64,000 nucleotides of DNA from Stramenopiles sp. TOSAG23-3. Taxonomy: Eukaryota; Sar. Under the pieces are notes generated by a model that did not search any database, was not told the DNA's origin, and was given only the letters and a program-made list of their open reading frames with translations. A program made the position numbers and the translations under genes. Below are positions 11,701-19,278 of the stretch, in pieces. Where the stretch lies: contig LT642146.1 of NCBI GenBank assembly GCA_900128585.1, positions 1-64,000 on the forward strand. The letters run 5' to 3'. The first letter of the stretch is position 1. Each line of letters opens with the position of its first letter.

Positions 11701-13403
11701 CGAAAGCACTGGATTTAGCATACACGACCACATTAGCAGCAGATAATTCAAAAATATCAAGTCAACTCCCTGAAAAGTTAAATCTAAATGATTACCCAAA
11801 CATTAAGCAATGCGTACATCATATATCTCATAGGACTGTCCGAGATGTAGAAGCTCCATCATTATCTTTGTTCGATACTGTCGAAGAAATTCATATTTAC
11901 CCTATTACAACAGACATGAATTTTATTGGGGGGGTTTTGCTTGCCTCGTTTAAGTCTGGCGGGCATATTGACTCTAGGCAAGAGAAGATATTTGATTTCA
12001 TAGTCAGATCCGGCGAAAATCTTGTTTCGCAATGTGAAGATCACCGAGCGATAATTTTCAAGATTCTGTTATGTCATTTTCAGGTTTATGCAGCATCAAG
12101 ATATATGCTTTTTCCATGGACAGCAGAAATGTCCAACACATTCGAAGTTACCGAAGCATTATTTGGCATGATGTCCTCTATTTTTGCAAATGAATGTTCC
12201 CTAGGCGATTTTTGCGGTGAATTAAATCCGCTGTATTGCAAAACTATCATGGTGTTGATAATGCCGCCACTAGTATTTGTAGGGTTTTACTTGTCGGGGA
12301 TTCTGGTTATTCTACTTAAATACAGACGCACAAGCCTAGAAAGTGCCAAACAGACGGTCAACAGCTTTGCCGGGATCGCAACAATCATAATTTTGTACTA
12401 TATGCATGGCGGAATTGCGAATCAGGCCTTTTCGATGCTTCCATGCCGCGAACTTGGTAGCAATGGCCCATGGCTCTTTGCTGATTATGATGTACGCTGC
12501 GATACTTCGAGCCGAACTGTGTGGTCCATGTGCTTGCTTATTCCAGCCTTCCTTCTGTACGTTGTTGGTATCCCATTAGCAATGGCATATGTTGTGCATG
12601 TCAACAGAAACGCCCTTGGTTTTTTTAACACTCGGCGTTTCATTGGAATACTCTACAACGGCTATAGACTGAAATATTACTGGTGGGAGGCCGTTGTATT
12701 ACTGAGGAAAGCTAGCATAATAGGGGTCATTCGTTTATTTTCTGCATTTAGTGTATCTGCTCAAACGTCCGCCCTTCTGTTGTTATTGACTTCTAGTTTG
12801 CTTTTAGAATATAGTGTACAACCATATGCTTGGTTACTGATAGCCCGAACGGAAAGAATGACCCTTATTGTGGAAGTGGCATCTTTCTTTCTTGCAGGTT
12901 TGTACGGGAATCGTGTTATCCAAGGCAATGGTGGGAGAGCATTTGTTGAGTGGTCTATAGTTTTCTTAAATCTTGCACCCAATGTAGCAAAATGGTTTTC
13001 CAAGCATTTTAAATGGGGGGGGAAGCGTAAAGGCGCGGCCAGGAGATTAAGAGGGCTCAAAAGGCAGAGCACTCGCACAATGATGGACGATTTGTCAAAG
13101 AAAAGATTGGAAAAGGTGGGGAAAACTCCTCCATCAATGGAAATGCAGACTATAGCCGTAAAGTCTTCCACTGTAAGAAACGCGGCCGGTGACAGGAGTC
13201 AGGGTGATTGGGTGAACACAATTAATCCAATACATGATAGGGGAGGGGGGAAGAAAAACGAATCTGATGGTGCAGTTGTAGTAAATGTCCAAAAACCACG
13301 AAGCCTTTCCAAGGCAACCAAACAGCGTATGAAGAGAATATCAAGCATTGCCGCATTTAAAAGAAAAAGAAGTCAATCAATTGAGAAAGAAGTCACAATA
13401 TAG
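5790..13403 (+). CDS. Giant multi-domain receptor: 2 Venus-flytrap, EGF-like, 2 OpuAC-like, Cys-rich and polytopic membrane domains
   Basis: 2537 residues from the ATG at 5790. Residues 1-21 are a signal peptide. Residues about 30-500 and 512-970 are two related type I periplasmic-binding (ANF-receptor/Venus-flytrap) modules, sharing FGG(Q/K)GADV and a conserved RTVP(T/S)D. Residues 979-1010 form an EGF-like Cys cluster. Residues about 1043-1370 and 1373-1697 resemble type II binding proteins of the OpuAC (glycine betaine/choline-binding) family, with FYWWSPD, RVELPP and a closing Trp-rich helix (WLNENNNTWVKW). Residues 1700-1870 are Cys-rich GCC2/GCC3-type repeats (CPKGTYSSAG). A first membrane segment lies near 1873-1894, a cytoplasmic stretch with a weak GAF-like part at about 2025-2090, then about six or seven segments between 2150 and 2400 including a YYWWE motif, and a basic tail. 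It is probably a cell-surface chemoreceptor for amino-acid or betaine-like ligands; the ligand is inference. Confidence 0.9.
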   Translation: MEPTVFLSFLICTFLSAQCAASNHREFNGTLNVAIVHPLYSNTTARALASTIFAIEHINNKSDGIFDNILPNTTVIYEYYDSLGSHEEIARVAADLRYKAFGGQGADVVIAASTTSRTITLQSIIKHFSLPQVSPYASAGKLSNVEEFPFFIRTVPTDEYLINAMVSFAAKTIGWRYAAIISGDDEYSQTGASGLLAAAKQHNLQVVYHKSFETGKSGMDLQDVAHSGTNLFIYFGQPSSIVPFLRALYKALLQTDMLASGFSILFGDVYLGEDVETKFEEAGESHIYEAMCNGTFALSVQTLGNFTKTYRMLFKERLKSLGQCNSVSCGCDKRMVDYRTNKSVFFYNSLAGQATDCINIDPAVPISYYDPLAYDAAVFVASVVHEMKNKLHMNSFNAIDFMNVSTSRGFKVEEGATGSIKLQPNGDRAHTSGVACNVWNMRIGPTTNNDDDEAHLAYTGSLSGAGPTLNFTFCEPSSVIETLGSDSSLCSPLFFFNTKDNKPRMAKHTSLSKLRIGLITPTFSDATPFTTDRIGSQRTMVMLMAIDEISNRADGLYDDLLPSTSIEYEWMNSKRDESIAAVAASTVGLAGFGGKGADVIVGGFSSGPTVAMQWILKHSKTLQISPSATSTKLSDDNYYPYFLRTVPSDKLQFSRMVGFAKMFMNWDDFALISDKSVYSETGAEFIKSEASIQNLEIFVHMELETSLSNLRSETLRALRANARGYIVVLYFNIETVLEEIMLVAEQLGIDLGEFCFLIPEAALTLKEFPAIADGSFVFVPYVTEGNTQSSTTDSAKERMLNRANNIVKNVTTCAAQNSNSSRCDCIPDPWKPIFSTEIDGNTYCTFPNKIINEEYFTPFSYDAILAIATIQHDLMEHQGATKITPTSMRNRALDPSFNFQGMTGSLSFQSNGDRLIRENIKLSVFNVRINNTDTPLSKIGSIDKEYTLHYCDPSADSDCKTNIYYGTKLNAKPVSFKRACKKNTDCNEGGKCWENDWSCTCSPEFIGMRCQHRLFKRQKHYTNFDGSERCLKDIVPTDPPTETPIRLCLFKPGWDTNALVSDLARLLMVEIMQMRVEIIEHAYTADYIEALSRNHCHVVLEDWFRKHHASQELYIGPNKPVLDLGFIGYYGRDGWFMNRASLDEDSTRLSYTSFRKDNTIKAMQNLTIPHHLVQNCSIVQEQAEEYCNRGRGIFTNNDSCSQRERGCGVLYGASVAYACCGIIQRQIMGLGLDLEIRWLGNENIPIFVKDHVLSKLPFVFYWWSPDTFLASFNNNELYRVELPPYNKEIFETTGACDFPSTRMRKLVNSKIPSRAIEFFSNFKINAVEINELLRAMNSDDSDGRSVVCKWMDNPERKAKVLSFVPVHSARQNMITVGVAVSRDSSLLMGKLLEILIKEHLLMSVTIEHADNDAHLLALIKNGMIDVAAEALFESRKDSIRTGVPAFSNTYTDRAGLYTYFPGSRYDTKARETGKVWYLNNELVNYMAPLGTYSPSPGRCSLWWCNYPLTTPGTFSPTYCIDKSKSCCEILIGTGLNGFRRWSILAEIIQTLRLPFVMVFVTPSVIQTALTTSAYATVFFSGERLEETSSLFRYALPNFSPACFLQSMETKYDFRNPTLGTYSCDFPGQTAYILGSTSLDYKPVALRMLLEKAKLTDVDLATMKTRLNRNSSDIDITNVVQDWLNENNNTWVKWIEGCDSMPGYYGIQGKCNACPKGTYSSAGSNKCKMCPLGTYAGFTGTSYCSLCPSRTYTIHTGSTSASDCLCVPGLIGDAVVGCTSCPSNAICRRGRAFVPNGYWRFTNDSTEIFRCPFPSACIGISYKSKTDSSLGMYDESEDNKEGCAPLHEGNLCHRCEKGYFRALTGGCQECYPKSSLVLIHVLSALLMISLVFVSIKCSQSSAPKLRQIHSKLEELRHSIDAHDVCVFTCETDPKICRFLDHATAPQAKREEIAVRRQRRRASVASESIFNVSKALDLAYTTTLAADNSKISSQLPEKLNLNDYPNIKQCVHHISHRTVRDVEAPSLSLFDTVEEIHIYPITTDMNFIGGVLLASFKSGGHIDSRQEKIFDFIVRSGENLVSQCEDHRAIIFKILLCHFQVYAASRYMLFPWTAEMSNTFEVTEALFGMMSSIFANECSLGDFCGELNPLYCKTIMVLIMPPLVFVGFYLSGILVILLKYRRTSLESAKQTVNSFAGIATIIILYYMHGGIANQAFSMLPCRELGSNGPWLFADYDVRCDTSSRTVWSMCLLIPAFLLYVVGIPLAMAYVVHVNRNALGFFNTRRFIGILYNGYRLKYYWWEAVVLLRKASIIGVIRLFSAFSVSAQTSALLLLLTSSLLLEYSVQPYAWLLIARTERMTLIVEVASFFLAGLYGNRVIQGNGGRAFVEWSIVFLNLAPNVAKWFSKHFKWGGKRKGAARRLRGLKRQSTRTMMDDLSKKRLEKVGKTPPSMEMQTIAVKSSTVRNAAGDRSQGDWVNTINPIHDRGGGKKNESDGAVVVNVQKPRSLSKATKQRMKRISSIAAFKRKRSQSIEKEVTI

Positions 13404-14034
13404 TGGCATCAAGTCCTCCCCAAAGAAAGAACGAAGAAGAATACAGCGGCCAAAAAAAAAAGAAGAAGGACGAGAATCTGCTGATGGCGTTCTGGGTACC
13501 GGTACAGGGAGCTTCTTGGTTGCGCGCATACCAATGTGCGTCTTTCCCGTGCCGCAGGCCGCTTGAATTTGCACCCTTGGGGCATTTTTAAGCGTTTCAA
13601 CAATCGCGTCTACCGCTTTCTTCTGTTCCTCTTCCCTTTTGTCCAAGTAGTGTGCCCACCAAAGAAAGCGTGCAGCAGCTTCCCGTAGGAGACTGGAAGA
13701 GTCTTCACTGGCGAAGTAGATATTTTCACCACCATTCTCTTTGTGCCTGTACTTGTTCGTGAAGCCCTCCTTCGATTCCCTCGAAAGTCCGAGGCAGCTG
13801 GCCGCGTCCGTTAGTTTTGTTGCTAGGTCTGTGGGTTTCAGTTCCGGTCTCTGCCCGCACATGTGGGAAAACATTTCCAAGGCAATGGTTAATTTCTCAC
13901 TGTTCTCCCTCCCCCGTGCGTCCTCCAGTCGCGCCCAGAGAGTCAGAGGGTCCGGGAAAGCGTCCCGGGTTCGCATCAGCGAGGTTCGCAGCAGCGAGGT
14001 TCGCATCAGCGAGGTTCGCATCAGCGAGAGACAT
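13377..14034 (-). pseudogene. Remnant of an SF2-type helicase gene with pentapeptide-repeat start
   Basis: On the minus strand the ATG at 14032-14034 starts a short run of five-residue repeats (ADANL, ADANL, AAANL, ADANP), encoded by 15-base tandem repeats at about 13973-14030. A different minus frame (ATG at 14021) continues into about 150 residues ending in a helicase Walker A motif, AACGTGKTH (13536-13562), preceded by EEQKKAVDAIVETL, as in helicase motif I regions. Homology stops about ten residues later and no motif II or later helicase motif follows. The frame runs on into the 3' end of the receptor gene and overlaps its last 27 bases. Two frames plus loss of almost all the helicase core point to a decayed fragment. 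An alternative is a short chimeric expressed gene. Confidence 0.55.
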
Positions 14035-14566
14035 TTTTATACACGAAAAATGAGCAAGCGGGAGTGAAGGTGGTTCGTCGAGCCTTTGTAAAAGAATGCA
14101 GAAGGCAGGCGTTTTCTCCAACCCAATGGACTGTGCATTCAATTTGTTTACATACCGTGTACATACCACAGAGGCACCGGTCAAAATGGCATTCCCGCAC
14201 ACACGCACACCACATACGCTAACACTAACCCTGTGTTCATGTGTTCATGTGGTGTAATAGACTTTGATAGATTAGGTTTTAAGTTAGAGTTTAACATTGG
14301 ATTACCATTGAATACATAAATACAGCATTATCGCAAATAGCATATAAATACTTATGAAATGGAATAAACTCCATCTGGATTACTTATATTTATGATTATT
14401 AAATGAGATGAGATTTGAAAGTGCGCATTCACATGGAAGTAAAACTTGTACAAATTGTGATCGCCAGAAAGCCCACGGTGCCTTGAATGAATTCAAGGGT
14501 TCACCACAGTCATACAGTTAGATACAAAGCCCCTTCTGCGGTAGGACGGAGGTAGTTGGCCTTGCC
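14035..14566. other. Spacer upstream of the MetRS gene
   Basis: AT-rich region between the helicase remnant and the MetRS start. It has a short duplication GTGTTCAT at 14234-14251. No gene seen. The likely MetRS promoter and leader lie in the last 100 bases. Confidence 0.4.
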
Positions 14567-16303
14567 ATGGCCGCTTCACTGTTGCGGGTTGCACACACTG
14601 TGCTTAGCAGGCGGGTCCCATTGGCTCGTAAATACTTGTCGACGACAACAACGTTCGTCTCGACCCCGATTTTTTATGTGAACGCCGAGCCGCATATTGG
14701 GCATTTGTACACTGCTGTCTTGACGGACGCCTATGCGCGGTGGTCCAGGCTACGAGGGTCAAAGACACTATTTTCAACTGGAACGGACGAGCACGGGCTG
14801 AAAGTTCAAGAAGCCGCTGAGAAAGCAGGGCTCCCCCCTGGCGTATTCTGCGACGATGTGTCGAAGAAATTTAAAAGCACGTTTGACAATTTTGACATCA
14901 CGTACGACGACTATGTCAGAACAACAGAACCGCGGCACCACGCAGCGGTAAAGAAATTGTGGGATAAATTGTGGGAACAGGGGCATATATATTTAGGGAA
15001 GCACGAGGGTTGGTATTGCACAAGCGACGAGGCGTTTTTGACCGACACTCAAGTGGAGACAAAGGTCTGCGCGGCAACGGGGAAGGAAGAAAGAATTTCG
15101 GTCGAAAGTGGGCACCCAGTGGTTTGGCTGAGCGAGGAAAATTTTAAATTTCGCTTGTCTGCGTTTCAGAAGCCTCTGCTGGACTGGTTAGACGGCAGTG
15201 GTGGGGAAGCATTGCCGGTCGTTTACCCGGAGAGCCGGCGGAACGAAGTGCGGGAGTTCGTCAGTGGGGGGCTGCACGATTTGTCCATATCCAGAAAGCG
15301 TGAGGACGTCAAGTGGGCAATACCCGTTCCGGAGAGCACCAGCGAGGAGGAAAGCGAGCACTCCATTTACGTGTGGCTGGATGCCCTAACGAACTACTTG
15401 ACGGTGACGGGGTATGGGCAGGAGGGGCTATCGGACGACCCTCAGCCTTCCTACTGGCCGGCCACGTGCCATGTCGTCGGCAAGGACATCCTTCGTTTTC
15501 ATGCCGTGTACTGGCCGGCATTTTTGATGGCTGCCGGATTGAAGTTACCAGAGCGTATTGTTGCCCACGGGCATTGGACCGTAGACCGCATTAAAATGTC
15601 CAAAAGTTTGGGAAATGTCGTGAAGCCCGAATATTTGAAAGATAAGTATGGAGTAGACCCGGTGCGGTATTTTTTGTTGCGAGACGGTGGCTTGGGTGCT
15701 GATGGCGATTTCAACGAAGGCCATTTGGAAATGAGACGCGATTCCGAGCTGGCCGACACGCTAGGAAACCTTTTCACAAGAGCCACGGGAAAAAAAATTC
15801 TTCCGACCATGGCGTTGCCTCCCTGCTGCGGCCTGGCCGAGCTGCGGGAGCAGGACATAAGCTTGCGCGAATCTTTGGCAAACCTGGAGAACGACGTGCC
15901 GGAGATGTACCAGCGGATGGAATTTGGTCGAGCTTTGCGTGCCGTGATGGATGTGCTGCGGCAGACAAACAGATATTTCGCGAGCGAAGAGCCGTGGAAC
16001 CTTCGGAAGCTTGGGAAAGGGGACGGCACCGCAGCAGAGGAAGCTTCAGCCAGGGCTGATACCGTGTTATACCACACACTAGAATCGATTCGAATATGCG
16101 CCATTTATCTTCAGCCCGTTGTCCCAACAGCCGCGGCAAAACTCCTCGACTTTATGAACGCAAGCGACGAAGAGAGAATGGTTACCCCGGGAAGGGATAA
16201 CCTCACGGTTTCTCGCCAAGATGGGATCCCATTGGGCACCAGCGATGGCGGAAAAAATACAGGCAAACTGTCCTTTATTTTATTCGACAAGACTACACCG
16301 TGA
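14567..16303 (+). CDS. MARS2: Methionyl-tRNA synthetase, organellar type
   Basis: 578 residues from the ATG at 14567. It charges initiator and elongator tRNA-Met with methionine using ATP. The class I signatures are both present: PHIGHLY (HIGH box at residues 43-46) and RIKMSKSLGN (KMSKS at 343-347). Other family blocks include TGTDEHGLK, YWPA and AHGHWTVD. The first 28 residues are rich in Arg, Ser and Leu with no acids, as in a mitochondrial or plastid targeting peptide. The length and the lack of a C-terminal tRNA-binding extension fit the bacterial/organellar form rather than the long cytosolic one. The insert region has few Cys and no complete zinc knuckle. The gene symbol is given by family; the organelle is inferred from the N-terminus. 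Confidence 0.93.
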   Translation: MAASLLRVAHTVLSRRVPLARKYLSTTTTFVSTPIFYVNAEPHIGHLYTAVLTDAYARWSRLRGSKTLFSTGTDEHGLKVQEAAEKAGLPPGVFCDDVSKKFKSTFDNFDITYDDYVRTTEPRHHAAVKKLWDKLWEQGHIYLGKHEGWYCTSDEAFLTDTQVETKVCAATGKEERISVESGHPVVWLSEENFKFRLSAFQKPLLDWLDGSGGEALPVVYPESRRNEVREFVSGGLHDLSISRKREDVKWAIPVPESTSEEESEHSIYVWLDALTNYLTVTGYGQEGLSDDPQPSYWPATCHVVGKDILRFHAVYWPAFLMAAGLKLPERIVAHGHWTVDRIKMSKSLGNVVKPEYLKDKYGVDPVRYFLLRDGGLGADGDFNEGHLEMRRDSELADTLGNLFTRATGKKILPTMALPPCCGLAELREQDISLRESLANLENDVPEMYQRMEFGRALRAVMDVLRQTNRYFASEEPWNLRKLGKGDGTAAEEASARADTVLYHTLESIRICAIYLQPVVPTAAAKLLDFMNASDEERMVTPGRDNLTVSRQDGIPLGTSDGGKNTGKLSFILFDKTTP

Positions 16304-17365
16304 ATGAAAGAAAGAAGAAGTTTCGCAATTTCTTAGTATATAGACTAGTGCAAACCAATAATATAATAATAGCAGATATATTCAAATAACATAAACACAG
16401 TGTGGGTGGTGGAGGAACCTTCTTTTTGATTCAATTAGGTAATAATGCCTTAAAATACCTGTTCCTGTTATTTTATTGTTCAATACCTATACGAGGATTC
16501 ATCCGTTCCGTACCTGGTACGGTACCTGGTATTATACCTGTATTAATACTACCTGGTGCCCTCCCTCCCTCCTTTCCTTCCTCTTCTGTTATATTTCTTA
16601 ATTTTTCTTACATTTGATAATAATACGACGATTATTTCTGATTATTTCTCTGTTCGCGTGCCCCCTCCCTCCCGCATCATTTATTGTCTGATAGGAAAAT
16701 TATAAATATAACAATAATAGTATTCTAAAGATAAACCTCTTGAAAAGAAAGTCTTTCTGTTCATCGAACGACGAACTCAAGAATCGAGGTACTTTTTGAA
16801 TATTATTAATACAGGTATTTAATAGAGAGCATCAATAATGTCAATGAATCGATGTAACCCTCGCGTGCCCCCTTCGCGTGCATCATTTATTATGTGATAG
16901 GTTCAATATAAATATAATAAATAGTATTCTAAATATATTGAAAAGAAGGTCTTGTGTTCATCGAACGAACTCAAGAATCGAGGTACTTTTTGAATACAGG
17001 TACAGAGCATCATTATTGTCAATGAATGTTACCCTCAAAGAACAAACTCGATCAGAGGGGAGGTAGGGTACTGGTACATGCTCATTTTTGAGAAGTATTT
17101 AACATACACACAGCAAAGGTGACGCGAAAATGACGAAGAAGAGAAAAAACTATTTATATTATTATTTATTTTAACAATAAAAAAACAAAACGAACAACAA
17201 CAAGAAAAAGAAGAAATGAAAGGTAGAGCTGTACACGCATGGTTGGGCCAGGCGCTGCGGTGATAAAATTTCTTACAAGATCAACAAAGTGCATTGTGTC
17301 AACCATCCAAGAACGGCGTCTTATTTGATAGAACACCCTTTCAATTTGTACTCGGATCTGGAACG
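16304..17365. other. Intergenic region with duplicated segment and GGTACC-type repeats
   Basis: It holds a cluster of GGTAC/TACCTGGTA words at 16505-16556 and an imperfect tandem duplication at 16654-17036 (separate entries). The ORF of the downstream gene could be extended upstream to a TTG at 17294, but the first ATG is at 17366. No other gene seen. Confidence 0.5.
16654..17036. repeat. Imperfect tandem duplication of about 175-205 bases
   Basis: Copy 1 (about 16654-16862) and copy 2 (about 16860-17036) share the same ordered blocks: CGCGTGCCCCC, GCATCATTTATT, TGATAGG, a TATAAATATAA stretch, TAGTATTCTAAA, TTGAAAAGAA, TTCATCGAACGA, CTCAAGAATCGAGGTAC, GAGCATCA and GTCAATGAAT. Copy 2 is shorter by several small deletions, so the duplication is not very recent. 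Confidence 0.8.
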
Positions 17366-18391
17366 ATGGCATATTTCAGCGCAAATAGTAGTGACCAGGT
17401 GAGGCTGGGAGCAGAAGAACAGAAGAGCAACCAGAAAAAGGTTTCAGCCACGGGTGGTCAGAAGCCAACGTATGCGGGCTGCGAACATAGGAAGACAGTA
17501 GAAAACACTAAGTCCTTTCGGGACGCTGTAAGTGCGTACGAGCGGTTAAAGGGAAACATAAACTTTATAGATAGCGATAGTCTTATTTTGACGGGAACTG
17601 GACGTGGTTTCCCGATCGTGCACGTGACGTCTGGTTGGGTCGAGATGTGCGGGTGGTCCCACGACGAGGTTGTTGGTCGGAGTGCCAACATTAACCAGGG
17701 CGAGGGGACTGACCGAGAGACTATCATGGGCATGGGAAAATGCTTAGCGAAGCAACAGTCATGCAAGGTGCAACTCGTCAATTATAGAGCGGATGGGTCA
17801 GTATTCTGGAATGTCCTGAGCGTCTTTCCAGTTTTAGAAAACGGAAAAACGGTCCTCTTTGTCGCACAACTGCAAGACTACACTTACGAGCTGTCGAAGC
17901 TGGTCCACCTTCGCCCACTGCAATATTTTTCTGCCTCGCACCGTAAAGGTGATTATTTTATGGGCCTTCTGAAATCTGACCTCGCCCTTCAAAACAGTCC
18001 TTACCAGGACGGTAGAAACCAGAGCAGCGTTAGCCGTATGGTAAATGTAGTTTCCGGCCTGGGATTTTTCTTCGGCGACCTTGACCCAGGGTATGTTTTT
18101 CACCGTCTGTTGGACGCGATGTTGCGTGTAAATTTAAGCTTGGTCCCAGACGACTCCGAGCAGTTCTCGTCTTTAGGTGTTCATACACCAGACGGAAATG
18201 AAATTAAAACTACTGATACGGTATGTATCAAAGTTGCGATTCGTCACAACAAGGTCGGTAAGGGCTCTGTCCACATCGAACGCAACACAGGTTCCGTGTG
18301 GCAATTTCAACGAATATTTAAATCGTTGATAGGTATGGTTGGGGATCTTATTGAAGAGTCTCCTGCCCACTGCCGGGCGGTGTCTTGCTGA
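17366..18391 (+). CDS. LOV-like PAS protein lacking the photoactive Cys, with C-terminal KA1-like domain
   Basis: 341 residues from the ATG at 17366. Residues about 66-176 look like a LOV-type PAS domain: GRGFPIVHVTSGWVEMCGW, EVVGRS, QGEGTD, a later NYRADGSVFWNVL, and a closing FVAQLQDYT. The family core GRNCRFLQ is replaced by GRSANINQ, so the cysteine that forms the flavin adduct is Ala107 (codon GCC at 17684-17686). Residues about 243-330 resemble the KA1 domain of MARK/KIN kinases: VFHRLLDAMLRVN, then VCIKVAIRHNKVGKGSVHIERNTG and FQRIFKSLIGMV. KA1 domains bind acidic phospholipids and can inhibit kinases. No kinase domain is present. The protein could be a light-independent or redox/flavin PAS sensor, or a non-flavin PAS, acting at a membrane. 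The KA1 call is from pattern only. Confidence 0.75.
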   Translation: MAYFSANSSDQVRLGAEEQKSNQKKVSATGGQKPTYAGCEHRKTVENTKSFRDAVSAYERLKGNINFIDSDSLILTGTGRGFPIVHVTSGWVEMCGWSHDEVVGRSANINQGEGTDRETIMGMGKCLAKQQSCKVQLVNYRADGSVFWNVLSVFPVLENGKTVLFVAQLQDYTYELSKLVHLRPLQYFSASHRKGDYFMGLLKSDLALQNSPYQDGRNQSSVSRMVNVVSGLGFFFGDLDPGYVFHRLLDAMLRVNLSLVPDDSEQFSSLGVHTPDGNEIKTTDTVCIKVAIRHNKVGKGSVHIERNTGSVWQFQRIFKSLIGMVGDLIEESPAHCRAVSC

Positions 18392-18563
18392 TTCGTGGTG
18401 GAAAAGCCTTTTTAGAAAGGATAATACATGATCCTCGGGGTTGAGCAAAGGGATATAATAATCGACTAGCACGGTATATTAAGACACTACTTCTATAAAG
18501 CTTATATTAAAAAAAAAGAAGAACGGCTCCGTTCCACCTGGTTGAACAGGTGAAATTGGTCTG

Positions 18564-18734
18564 GTACGTATTATATCAGTACAAGTACGGTACGGGAGGA
18601 CACGATACGGGCACGACCCATAATACGGGTATTATCAGGTTTTGTTCCCGTACGGTACAGGTGGTACCGTACCCAGGTATTAATACCGGTACCTGGGTAC
18701 CTGTACCAGGTACCTGGTACCTGGTACAGGTACC
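18564..18734. repeat. Cluster of GGTACC/TACCTGGTAC palindromic words
   Basis: Highly self-complementary stretch built from GGTACCTGGTAC, GGTATTAATACC, GGTACAGG and CGTACGG words in both orientations. Similar clusters lie at 16505-16556 and 38097-38216, with short ones near 4627, 13496, 21382, 44429 and 60514. Confidence 0.75.
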
Positions 18735-18842
18735 TACCATCATAGAAGAATAGAGAATTGACTGTCTTTTATTCATTTTCAACGCAATACTCAAGTGTTC
18801 GCAACAAGAACTGTACAACTGAAACAAAAAAACAAAATAAAA

Positions 18843-18985
18843 AAAAACAAGAAAATTGGCAGTTATTTTTAAGTAATTCATAAAAACAAGAAAATTGGCT
18901 GTTACTTAACTAAAATAATTTTTATTTTTTTATTTAAGTAATTAAAATGAATGTACTGCGAACTGAAAAAAACGCAAATTTATAA
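18843..18985. repeat. Dispersed intergenic repeat, copy 1
   Basis: Contains the core AAGAAAATTGGC(A/T)GTTA twice (18848 and 18887 regions), then TAAGTAATTAAAAT and TGTACTGCGAACTGAA. The same ordered blocks occur at 42052-42210. An inverted core is at 19055-19072. Confidence 0.7.
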
Positions 18986-19278
18986 AAAACAAATAAAGCA
19001 CGCGTTTCATACAACCAAAACAAAATAATTATGGAGGTTATTTTTTACTAAAAGAACAGCCAATTTTCTTGTGTTAATTTTATATGATACTAGCTGGAGG
19101 GTACAAAGTACTTTTGTATTAAATTACAACTGAACATAGAAGTCTTTAACGCGGATATTAATGGAGGACTCATTACAAGCAGGCGGTCGAAAAAATATGT
19201 TTTAATTTTTGCCAATGTGACTCTTAAACGCTTCGTATTACAGCACGGACCCTGGGATTACAAAAATGGGCTAAAATC

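Larger units (their letters stand above)
18392..19278. other. Spacer between convergent genes with two repeat families
   Basis: Downstream of the LOV-like gene and downstream of RPC3 (convergent). Positions 18564-18734 are dense in GGTACC-type words. Positions 18843-18985 and 19055-19072 hold copies of the AAGAAAATTGGCTGTTA repeat. No gene seen. Confidence 0.5.

Noticed and set aside
15499-16104. 201-residue minus-strand frame
   Set aside because: Antisense shadow within the MetRS gene.
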